Shown here: in pieces, positions 30,898 through 36,029 of the stretch
Layout: each line of letters opens with the position of its first letter
Position numbering within the stretch: position 1 is the stretch's first letter
Virus record (IMG/VR): IMGVR_UViG_3300029267_002726
Coordinates: 1 to 36,029 of that record
Strand: one strand, 5' to 3'
Source: a virus
Length of the DNA stretch: 36,029 nucleotides
The notes under the pieces: generated by a model
Seen by the model: the letters and a program-made list of their open reading frames with translations, nothing else
Databases searched by the model: none
Told to the model about the DNA's origin: nothing
Position numbers and translations under genes: made by a program

Positions 30898-31301
30898 TAT
30901 CACCGACGGGACACGGAATCAGGGACCACGATCAGTGGGGATCCGGCAGGTACGGGGCACCGAGAGACAACGGGAAGCAAATACATAAAGGAACGGATTT
31001 TGTCTGCATCCCGGGACAGGACATAGTTTCTCCGATAAAAGGGGTGGTGGTCAGGGAAAAAATACCATATTCAGAACCAGTAGATGGTATCATGTTCAGC
31101 GGGCTGCTGATAAAAAACAGCGATTGCATGATAACCATGTTTTACTTTCAGCCATTGAGGGAAATTCTTAAAATGCCGATCGCTAAGGGACAGAGGTTGG
31201 GGGTTGCGCAGGACATTAGTAAAAAATATCCGGGTATGATTCCGCATATCCACCTACAAATAGACTCTATTAATCCTGAATTGTTCATTAATCTACCATG
31301 A
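30894..31301 (+). CDS. M23 (LytM-like) peptidase, probable endolysin
   Basis: 135 residues. H31-x3-D35 (HKGTD) and H118-x-H120 (HIHLQI) are the metal ligands of M23 endopeptidases, with the conserved VSPIKGVVV strand and GLLIKNSDCMITMFYFQP between. It should cut peptide cross-bridges in peptidoglycan. It is a minimal catalytic domain with no cell-wall-binding module or signal peptide, so it needs the holin-like gene upstream for release. Alternatively it could be a virion-associated entry peptidase. It ends in an ATGA overlap. Confidence 0.78.
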   Translation: MISPTGHGIRDHDQWGSGRYGAPRDNGKQIHKGTDFVCIPGQDIVSPIKGVVVREKIPYSEPVDGIMFSGLLIKNSDCMITMFYFQPLREILKMPIAKGQRLGVAQDISKKYPGMIPHIHLQIDSINPELFINLP

Positions 31302-31516
31302 CAATTTTTGCTTACGAAATACCGAAAACAAACTGGCTGAATCCACACTGGGCAAAGGCGGAAATAAGAAGGCTCCAATCAGAAGAGATTTCTCTGATAG
31401 AACATTTACATCCCGATTTGCAAGATAAAGATAAGGCTGCAAAGATTGGCCTTACAGTTGGGCAATATAGGCACAGAAAACAGAAATATGGATTAACCAA
31501 AAAACAAGGAGGTTGA
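31298..31516 (+). CDS. Small basic protein, possible helix-turn-helix
   Basis: 72 residues. IRRLQSEEISLIEHLHPDLQDKDKAAKIGLTVGQYRHRKQKYGL has the cadence of a helix-turn-helix (DKAAKIGLTVGQYRHRKQKYGL, like small regulators that end in a WRxKLGL pattern), so DNA binding is possible. Genes directly before and after are lysis or structural. Family not recognised. Confidence 0.5.
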   Translation: MTIFAYEIPKTNWLNPHWAKAEIRRLQSEEISLIEHLHPDLQDKDKAAKIGLTVGQYRHRKQKYGLTKKQGG

Positions 31517-31518
31517 AA

Positions 31519-31842
31519 ATGGCAAAACTGCAACCGGCAATACTGAGGTTTCCGCCGTCTGGGTCGCCAGATGTGGTAACCTACAAACTTTACATGGAGC
31601 TGGAAGGGGTCGGGCTCACATATGATTCTCAGTCATACGACATCGGAAACAATATCGTGGATGGAATGGTTGTCGTGGATCTTGCAACGGTTCCCGGAAT
31701 GACCAGTCTTGATGGAGTGTACGACATCGGGGTAACTGCCGTGGATGATGCAGGGAACGAATCATCCATGAGCACGAAGGATTCCGTCCCTTTAGATTTC
31801 ACCCCACCGGACCCTCCGGGCCAATTGGAGATCGGTGGATAA
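31519..31842 (+). CDS. Single Ig/fibronectin-III-like domain protein
   Basis: ATG 31519 lies 6 bases after AAGGAGG; the in-frame TTG 31513 touches the ribosome site and is not used. 107 residues form one beta-sandwich (VTYKLYMELEGVGL...VVDLATVPGMTSLDGVYDIGVTAVDDAGNESSMS), with the fibronectin-III ending YDIGVTAVDDAGNES and a proline-rich tail (TPPDPPGQLEIGG). It has no signal peptide. Such single domains decorate phage virions and bind host surface sugars weakly. It has a near-match (ESSM) to the acidic-Ser-Ser motif. Confidence 0.65.
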   Translation: MAKLQPAILRFPPSGSPDVVTYKLYMELEGVGLTYDSQSYDIGNNIVDGMVVVDLATVPGMTSLDGVYDIGVTAVDDAGNESSMSTKDSVPLDFTPPDPPGQLEIGG

Positions 31843-32299
31843 AGTGGATAAAAAAAAGGCTCTGCAAACGATTTGGGTGGTTCTGCTCTTAATTCCGTCA
31901 TGGCTATATGCATGGGACTTAAAGTCCGTCGTGACATACTTCGGGACAAGCGATCAAACTATAACCATCGGATGGACAAGCAGCAACCCAGTCCCAAATG
32001 AAGCGTTCGACATAGAATTATTCCACGTAGAACGAAACGCAGTCATGCTCACAGGGCATACTTCCCAACTGGAAATATCCGTGCAACTCCCAGTATCAGG
32101 GCACTATATAGCAAGGGTAAGGTGTGTTGCACCCGTAGAAGAATCAGTATGCCTTGGGAACGACGGAAACACCTATGACAATGGCATCTGCCGCACTATC
32201 TGGGTGGAATCTATTGATCCAACCTATGCAAAGGTCAACGACGAACCTAAAGGGTGGTGGATATACGGACACGTAGCCCCACCCGGGCCCATAGAATAA
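31835..32299 (+). CDS. Secreted fibronectin-III-like protein with signal peptide
   Basis: 154 residues from GTG 31835 (GGAG 5 bases upstream; GTG 31844 is also possible). KKKALQTIWVVLLLIPSWLYA-WD is a standard Sec signal peptide, with a likely cut after LYA. The mature part is one beta-sandwich (QTITIGWTSSNPVPNEAFDIELFHVERN, HYIARVRCV). Cys residues at CVAP, VCLG and ICRT could form a disulfide in the periplasm. Signal peptides are rare in virion proteins, so this is more likely a host-envelope-directed product such as superinfection exclusion or lysis. Confidence 0.6.
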   Translation: MDKVDKKKALQTIWVVLLLIPSWLYAWDLKSVVTYFGTSDQTITIGWTSSNPVPNEAFDIELFHVERNAVMLTGHTSQLEISVQLPVSGHYIARVRCVAPVEESVCLGNDGNTYDNGICRTIWVESIDPTYAKVNDEPKGWWIYGHVAPPGPIE

Positions 32300-32306
32300 G
32301 GAGGTG

Positions 32307-32399
32307 ATGCCGCTCGTGTGCGATAGATGTGGCTGTAATCCATGTATCTGCTATAGCTTTTCATTCGCGGGGGACGCATCCGCTGAACAACACGCGTAA
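32307..32399 (+). CDS. 30-residue Cys-rich mini-protein
   Basis: A short ORF preceded by AAGGAGG (32298-32304) and reading MPLVCDRCGCNPCICYSFSF...; GTG 32316 in the same frame is a better-spaced start (11 bases) than ATG 32307 (2 bases). Five Cys sit in 11 residues with spacing C-x2-C-x-C-x2-C-x-C, suggesting metal binding, as in tiny zinc or metallothionein-like knuckles. It lies between the secreted protein and the lipoprotein. A real gene is likely but not certain, because it could also be a leader. Confidence 0.45.
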   Translation: MPLVCDRCGCNPCICYSFSFAGDASAEQHA

Positions 32400-32411
32400 G
32401 AAGATGGGAAC

Positions 32412-32651
32412 ATGAAAAAGGCAATTGTGCTCGCATTGTTCATGCTTATGTATGGATGTGCCAGCGTCAGTTATAATCCAAGCACCGGCGAGGTTTCTTA
32501 TACAAGGATCGGGGATCAGCACATCCAGGGATTCGAGGCGATAAGAACCGAAAACGGTGAATTTACTGTGTCATTCGAGGGGCAGCAGTCAAATGCCGAA
32601 GCTCTCACAAAGGCCATCGAGATCATCGGCACATTGTCCGTGCCTAAATAG
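32412..32651 (+). CDS. Small lipoprotein (possible outer spanin subunit)
   Basis: 79 residues with MKKAIVLALFMLMYGC, a lipoprotein signal peptide and lipobox (LMYGC, Cys16). The mature part (SVSYNPSTGEVSYTRIGDQHIQGFEA...) is short and beta-like rather than proline-rich. It could be the o-spanin partner of the anchored protein at 30604 or a superinfection-exclusion lipoprotein. SYNPSTGEVSYTRIGDQ resembles small phage lipoproteins in lysis regions. Its last base is 2 bases before the next ATG. Confidence 0.6.
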   Translation: MKKAIVLALFMLMYGCASVSYNPSTGEVSYTRIGDQHIQGFEAIRTENGEFTVSFEGQQSNAEALTKAIEIIGTLSVPK

Positions 32652-32653
32652 CT

Positions 32654-33187
32654 ATGATAACAACAGACCCGAAGGAAATAATTAATATTCCAGAGAAAGA
32701 TTTGCCTCTAATGGTATTGAGCGATAACGCGCGGAGCTTTTTTGCATGGGGCATACGGCTCCACGAAAAAGGTGTATATAATCACTTTATGTGGCTGATA
32801 CGTCCGGGGGTACTCGCATCGCAGGACATGACGTTCCGGACAACGTCGGTCACCAAATATTTGGAGGGGAGACACAGGCTTAAACTCGTTCGCGGAAAAT
32901 ACTGGACTAAACCAATTCAAACAGCGATCAAGCTGTTACTTCAAGAGCAACTGGACCTCCCACTCATTCAACGTCTGTACGATCCCCTCCAAATTATCGG
33001 CATAGCGGTAGGGCTCAAGTGGCTGCAAATCCCCGGACACAGCAGGATATGCAGTGATTTTGGATATATCCTCGGTAGGCTGGATCGAGAGTATGATTTA
33101 AAACATCCAAGCCCGACAGAAGTAAATTTATATACAAAGGCGCACTCAAAAAAATATGAGGTGTATTTGAGATTTATACCGGACTAA
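32654..33187 (+). CDS. Permuted papain-like (YiiX/NlpC-type) hydrolase candidate
   Basis: 177 residues. YNHFMWLIRPGVLASQDMTFR provides an early His in a strand-loop setting, and SRICSDFGYILGRL later supplies a Cys at the N-terminus of a helix. This His-before-Cys order is that of circularly permuted NlpC/P60 or YiiX-like amidases, which many phages carry as small uncharacterised enzymes. A possible role is trimming peptidoglycan or a lipid-linked or protein amide. I cannot show the third catalytic residue. It follows the lipoprotein gene closely. Confidence 0.45.
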   Translation: MITTDPKEIINIPEKDLPLMVLSDNARSFFAWGIRLHEKGVYNHFMWLIRPGVLASQDMTFRTTSVTKYLEGRHRLKLVRGKYWTKPIQTAIKLLLQEQLDLPLIQRLYDPLQIIGIAVGLKWLQIPGHSRICSDFGYILGRLDREYDLKHPSPTEVNLYTKAHSKKYEVYLRFIPD

Positions 33188-33198
33188 AAGGAGGTAAC

Positions 33199-33384
33199 AT
33201 GGAAAAACTTAGTTTTTACAAAATTCTGGCAGCAATTTCATTAATGATAAACTGGTTCACAGTCGCAATAGCCCCAGACGAAACAGGGAAGGTACGAATT
33301 ACTTTAGACGAAATGATCGATCTTGTTGAGGGGGTGTGCGGGTTAATGGGGGTAAAACCAGAAATTGATATTGGAGACCAATAA
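33199..33384 (+). CDS. Small membrane-like protein, unknown
   Basis: 61 residues after AAAGGAGG. The N-terminal LSFYKILAAISLMINWFTVAIA is hydrophobic enough for one membrane segment, followed by an acidic tail (GKVRITLDEMIDLVEGVCGLMGV...). It ends in a TAATG overlap with the next small gene. No family recognised. Confidence 0.55.
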   Translation: MEKLSFYKILAAISLMINWFTVAIAPDETGKVRITLDEMIDLVEGVCGLMGVKPEIDIGDQ

Positions 33385-33521
33385 TGGCTAAAAAGAAATG
33401 GGTTCAAAAAGCAATCAAAAATCCGGGAGCTTTGACCAGGCAGGCCAAAGCTGCCGGTATGACGGTCGCCCAGTTCTGTGCATCCAGCAGAAAAAAAAGT
33501 GCTACCACTAAACGCCGCTGA
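33384..33521 (+). CDS. 45-residue basic phage protein (KKPGALTRQAKAAGMT type)
   Basis: A short ORF in a TAATG overlap, reading MAKKKWVQKAIKNPGALTRQ then AKAAGMTVAQFCASSRKK. This is a recognisable small basic protein that recurs in phage late regions, with the NPGALxxxAKxAGMTVxxF core that looks like a helical hairpin for nucleic acid or virion binding. It is the last gene before the terminator. Function not established. Confidence 0.6.
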   Translation: MAKKKWVQKAIKNPGALTRQAKAAGMTVAQFCASSRKKSATTKRR

Positions 33522-33554
33522 AATCTCTATCGAACTCTGCGCAGGATGCGTAAA

Positions 33555-33583
33555 AAAGCCCGGTGAGGCAACCGGGCTTCTTC
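33555..33583 (+). terminator. Intrinsic terminator-like hairpin closing the late operon
   Basis: AAGCCCGGT and ACCGGGCTT form a 9-bp GC-rich stem with a 6-base loop, preceded by an A run and followed by a short pyrimidine run (CTTC). It follows the last small gene by 34 bases and separates it from the helicase. The U-tract is short, so termination may be incomplete; the A run on the left could make it partly bidirectional. Confidence 0.75.
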
Positions 33584-33593
33584 AGAGGAGAAT

Positions 33594-33677
33594 TGGTAAC
33601 AAGGCATTAGTTACCAGTATTCATTGCAATTTAACACCACTTCGAAAAAGTGTCAAGAAATTACTTGACAATTTCTT
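33594..33677 (+). promoter_or_regulatory. Hairpin cluster in the late/early intergenic region
   Basis: Three further hairpins follow the terminator: TGGTAAC/GTTACCA (33594-33616), CACTT/AAGTG (33638-33652) and TGTCAAG/CTTGACA (33651-33670). The last overlaps an alternative stem AAGAAATT/AATTTCTT (33655-33677), so the two exclude each other. The 250 bases from 33522 to 33772 hold no convincing gene. This looks like a control region between late and early-type genes. Confidence 0.55.
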
Positions 33678-33692
33678 CCTGTATGATAAATT
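33665..33692 (+). promoter_or_regulatory. Possible promoter for the helicase gene
   Basis: TTGACA (33665-33670) is followed after 16 bases by TAAATT (33687-33692), a 4 of 6 match to the -10 consensus. It lies 80 bases before the helicase start and the -35 overlaps the hairpin arm CTTGACA. The match is moderate, so this is a candidate only. Confidence 0.35.
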
Positions 33693-33772
33693 GTATTTCA
33701 CCTCTGAGGCAAAAAACAAGTTTTAAATATTATTCCATAACTTTAATTTTTTCAACATGATAGGAGCATTGC

Positions 33773-35245
33773 GTGCAATATCCACCGTCTAAAACTGTTC
33801 CCTGGAATCATCAAATTGAAGCATGGAAACTCATAGAAAAAAATCCTGCATTTTACCTTGCACATGATATGGGGACGGGAAAATCAAAGACCGCAATCGA
33901 TGCAATCACTGCATTCCAGCCCAAGAGAGTCCTGATAATCTGCCCAAAAAAAGTAATAAATGTCTGGCCCGATCAATTCAGCATTCACAGTGCTTATGAC
34001 ATAGATGTCTATCCATTTAATAATGACAAAGAATCCGTAGAACAAAAAGCAGGCCGTATGGACAGTCTTATCAGAAAGTCAAACGGCAGACCGCAGGCAT
34101 TTGTCTTAAACTATGAATCGTGCATCCGACAACCGATGGGAATGGTCACGGATAAATACTACAAAATAAAGGATCCAGGAATCTTGCTGAAATATTCATG
34201 GGACTTTCTCATAGTTGACGAGGCACATCGGATTAAATCTCCGGGAGGGAAAACCAGCTGGCAGATATTCAGAATTTGCAGACAGAGTAAAAAGAAATTA
34301 TTCATGTCGGGAACTCCAATGCCGCATGACCCGCTGGATATCTATGCCCAATATCGAGCGTTGAATCCAAGGATATTCGGAACCAAGTATGTGAAATTCA
34401 AGGCAAGATATGCAGTCATGGGAGGATATCTTGGCAAACAGATATTCGAATATCAAAATCTTGAAGACCTGAACAGGAGATTTTATTCAATCGCCCATGA
34501 GGTCAAAGCCGATGATGTTCTCGACCTCCCGCCAAAGATTGACAGAGAAATATTTTTTGATCTCAAGCCATCCACAATGAGGATATACAAATCGTTGGAA
34601 AAAGACCTCATTGCAGAGGTGGATTCAGGAGAAATTACGGCCGACAATGTGCTTGTCAAGTTGCTCAGGCTTGCCCAGATCACAACCGGCGTGCTCAAAC
34701 TGGACGACGGAACAGAGAAATTCATAGATACATCAAAGATTGAACGTATCATAGATTTTCTTGAAGACATCCCGCCATCCGCTCCGATCGCAATCTATTA
34801 TAAATTCACTCCGGAAGGGCGCAGACTCAAACAGGAGCTTGAGAAGACAGGCAGAACGGTATCAATGGTATATGGACAAAAAGATCAACTCAAAGACTGG
34901 CAGGAAGGCAAGACAAATACTATCATATTACAAATCGATGCAGGGAGCGAAGGCATCGATCTCACACGATCACAGTATTGTATTTATTCGTCAACCGGCG
35001 TAAAATTAGGAGTGTATCAGCAAAGCAGGAAAAGAATCCACAGACCCGGGCAGAACCAAAAGGTTTTCTATTACCACGTACTCGCACGAAACACTGTGGA
35101 CATATCAAACATGATGGCACTCAGAGATAAAAAGGAAGTCGTTGATTTTGTCATGCGCGGAATCGAGAAGTTCAAAAAGACTCTTGTAGGCCCGAAGACA
35201 AAAAAGATTAGAAGTCTTGCATTGAGTCAGATATTGGAGAATTGA
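33773..35245 (+). CDS. SNF2-type DEAH helicase/translocase
   Basis: 490 residues from GTG 33773, with AGGAG 6 bases upstream. HQIEAWKLIEKNPAFYLAHDMGTGKSKTA contains the Q-like region and Walker A (GTGKS, K37), DEAH is at 149-152 (IVDEAHRIKS), motif III is SGTPMP, and the C-terminal lobe has IDAGSEGIDLTRS and QQSRKRIHRPGQ (416-427), diagnostic of the SNF2 family. It would use ATP to move on DNA, probably in phage replication, recombination or repair. No nuclease or other domain is fused. It starts a different functional region after the terminator. Confidence 0.9.
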   Translation: MQYPPSKTVPWNHQIEAWKLIEKNPAFYLAHDMGTGKSKTAIDAITAFQPKRVLIICPKKVINVWPDQFSIHSAYDIDVYPFNNDKESVEQKAGRMDSLIRKSNGRPQAFVLNYESCIRQPMGMVTDKYYKIKDPGILLKYSWDFLIVDEAHRIKSPGGKTSWQIFRICRQSKKKLFMSGTPMPHDPLDIYAQYRALNPRIFGTKYVKFKARYAVMGGYLGKQIFEYQNLEDLNRRFYSIAHEVKADDVLDLPPKIDREIFFDLKPSTMRIYKSLEKDLIAEVDSGEITADNVLVKLLRLAQITTGVLKLDDGTEKFIDTSKIERIIDFLEDIPPSAPIAIYYKFTPEGRRLKQELEKTGRTVSMVYGQKDQLKDWQEGKTNTIILQIDAGSEGIDLTRSQYCIYSSTGVKLGVYQQSRKRIHRPGQNQKVFYYHVLARNTVDISNMMALRDKKEVVDFVMRGIEKFKKTLVGPKTKKIRSLALSQILEN

Positions 35246-35249
35246 TATA

Positions 35250-35441
35250 ATGTTAATTTTAGATAACAATCATTGGACAATTGAAGATTATAAACAACGA
35301 ACCACAGCAAAAATGTGGCGAAATTATTTGTTAAATCATGATGATAAAATTATTTATAAAGGAAGATTACGAAAATTAAAAGCAGAAAAAGTTTTTCGCG
35401 ATATTGTTGACATATATAAAGAACCATACAATGAAATATAA
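35250..35441 (+). CDS. Small charged protein, unknown
   Basis: 63 residues, AT-rich, reading MLILDNNHWTIEDYKQRTTAKMWRNYLL then KGRLRKLKAEKVFRDIVDIYKEPYNEI. It is helical and basic, without a recognised family. The ribosome site is weak and it begins 4 bases after the helicase stop, so coupling is likely. It overlaps the zinc-ribbon gene by 11 bases. Confidence 0.5.
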   Translation: MLILDNNHWTIEDYKQRTTAKMWRNYLLNHDDKIIYKGRLRKLKAEKVFRDIVDIYKEPYNEI

Positions 35442-35598
35442 CTACAACGAAGACCCATGTAAATGCCCAAAGTGCAACGGGCTCGGCATGCCATGGAGAG
35501 GATACTTCACATGCGAGGATTGTGGGGCTGTGTTCCATGTAGAATCAGGATGTGAGGTCGAGGTTATGCCAGATAAATCAGTGAGGATAAAAGAATGA
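35431..35598 (+). CDS. Small zinc-ribbon protein
   Basis: 55 residues from ATG 35431; the open frame reaches back to TTG 35404, but those residues have no ribosome site. Two Cys pairs, CKCPKC and CEDC, are separated by a 14-residue loop (GLGMPWRGYFT), making a typical treble-clef or ribbon zinc site. It may bind DNA, RNA or protein, and similar tiny zinc proteins are frequent in phage early regions. It ends in an ATGA overlap with the DUF3820-like gene. Confidence 0.65.
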   Translation: MKYNYNEDPCKCPKCNGLGMPWRGYFTCEDCGAVFHVESGCEVEVMPDKSVRIKE

Positions 35599-35759
35599 AA
35601 ATGCCCTTCGGAAAATTCAAAGGAACTGACATTGAAGACCTTCCATCTGATTATTTGAAATGGGTGGCCGGCAATATTGACGATGAAGATATCTGCTGTG
35701 CGGCCGATGATGAATATCAGCACAGGACGGACTTTAATGAGCATTGGTATGAGGATTGA
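35595..35759 (+). CDS. DUF3820-like small protein
   Basis: 54 residues: MPFGKFKGTDIEDLPSDYLKWVAGN is the characteristic core of the DUF3820 (quorum-sensing-regulated virulence factor-like) family, here with ATG 35595 or ATG 35601. In bacteria the domain occurs alone or fused to exonucleases; in phages its role is unknown, though nucleic-acid metabolism is suspected. It is in an ATGA overlap with the zinc-ribbon gene and its tail is acidic (DDEDICCAADDEYQ). Confidence 0.75.
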   Translation: MKMPFGKFKGTDIEDLPSDYLKWVAGNIDDEDICCAADDEYQHRTDFNEHWYED

Positions 35760-35761
35760 AA

Positions 35762-36029
35762 ATGCAACGCAAAAACAACGAGTCATTCAAGAAATACAGA
35801 GAGAGAATCAAGGAAGCAGCGTCGGACTTAAAGAAATACTTGAAAGGCAAAATCATTCCAGGGACTGAAACGGATTATGCCAGAGCAAAAGGACGGTTTC
35901 ATCCACATCAGACGGACACATCGCTTGCCCATGTCCATGCTGCACGGAAAGCCAAACGCAGGAAGAAGCGGAAGATGGCGCACAGGGCTCGGATGTACTG
36001 GCTGCATGGACCAAGTAAAAAACATTCTT
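35762..36029 (+). CDS. Partial basic protein (3' end outside window)
   Basis: A reading frame open to the end of the window from ATG 35762, with GAGG 7 bases upstream. The first 89 residues are highly basic: MQRKNNESFKKYRERIKEAA, KKYLKGKIIPG, then AARKAKRRKKRKMAHRARMYW. A DNA- or RNA-associated protein is likely. No family can be assigned from this part. Confidence 0.5.
   Translation, partial: MQRKNNESFKKYRERIKEAASDLKKYLKGKIIPGTETDYARAKGRFHPHQTDTSLAHVHAARKAKRRKKRKMAHRARMYWLHGPSKKHS

Noticed and set aside
33478-33726. 82-residue ORF starting with GTG
   Set aside because: It overlaps the clear 45-residue gene in another frame and contains the terminator and hairpins; the protein is not family-like and the start has no ribosome site.
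35407-35431. TTGACA followed by TACAAT before the zinc-ribbon gene
   Set aside because: The spacer is only 14 bases and the sequence codes for the end of the preceding gene, so it is probably chance.
1-36029. Diversity-generating retroelement or variable repeat for the lectin-like genes
   Set aside because: No reverse transcriptase and no template-like repeat pair were seen in the window.

Overview
This window is a stretch of a tailed double-stranded DNA phage genome (or prophage), most likely a siphovirus-like phage of a bacterium. Almost every gene lies on the + strand, genes are packed with 1-4 base overlaps (ATGA, TAATG, TGATG), and the order runs head-tail connectors, tail terminator, tail tube, frameshifted tail chaperone, 1737-residue tape measure, tail tip, lysis, then a helicase. 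The head genes (terminase, portal, capsid) must lie upstream. Strong AGGAGG ribosome sites and a perfect TTGACA-N17-TATAAT promoter point to a host with ordinary Shine-Dalgarno initiation and a sigma70-type polymerase. The host cannot be named from the sequence. I saw no tRNA, rRNA, CRISPR array, IS element, integrase or reverse transcriptase.

Region 1 (1-4640) is a sugar and surface chemistry island: a partial TPR-like gene, two small GT-A glycosyltransferases, two Rossmann-type MptE-like/DUF115-like proteins (one fused to a second glycosyltransferase domain), a PAPS-type sulfotransferase and a Cys-cluster YkgJ-like protein. Region 2 (4606-10320) holds large beta-rich, partly beta-helical virion proteins with small companions. 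One companion is built of five 9-residue repeats, and its gene contains a 30-bp perfect palindrome. An HNH-AP2 endonuclease gene with its own promoter sits at 10382-11101.

Region 3 (11101-20826) is the connector and tail morphogenesis block. The tail chaperone has an in-frame A AAA AAC slippery heptamer preceded by an internal AAGGAGG, giving a -1 frameshifted product. A hexapeptide-repeat acyltransferase moron flanked by RNA hairpins sits between tail tube and chaperone. Region 4 (20826-30239) encodes the tail tip and adhesion apparatus: a sialidase-like propeller fused to a hub domain with a hydrophobic CxxC-CxxC hairpin, a baseplate-like protein, three concanavalin-like lectin-fold proteins and small decoration proteins. 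Region 5 (30239-33521) looks like lysis and host-interaction genes: a holin-like protein, an i-spanin-like protein, an M23 peptidase, secreted and lipoprotein genes, and a permuted papain-like hydrolase candidate. A terminator and hairpin cluster at 33555-33677 closes the late region. A SNF2-type helicase and small early-type genes follow.

The most unusual signal is a recurrent acidic-Ser-Ser-(Ser/Ala/Gly/Thr) motif. It occurs 19 times in 11 virion proteins, encoded by different codons, and is absent from the tape measure and the enzymes. With glycosyltransferases, a sulfotransferase and an acyltransferase in the same late region, one testable idea is a virion-protein modification system. Recurrent surface-loop insertions of another kind are an equally open explanation. 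The second strong signal is the endonuclease promoter, placed inside a hairpin that would hide the ribosome site only in read-through transcripts.
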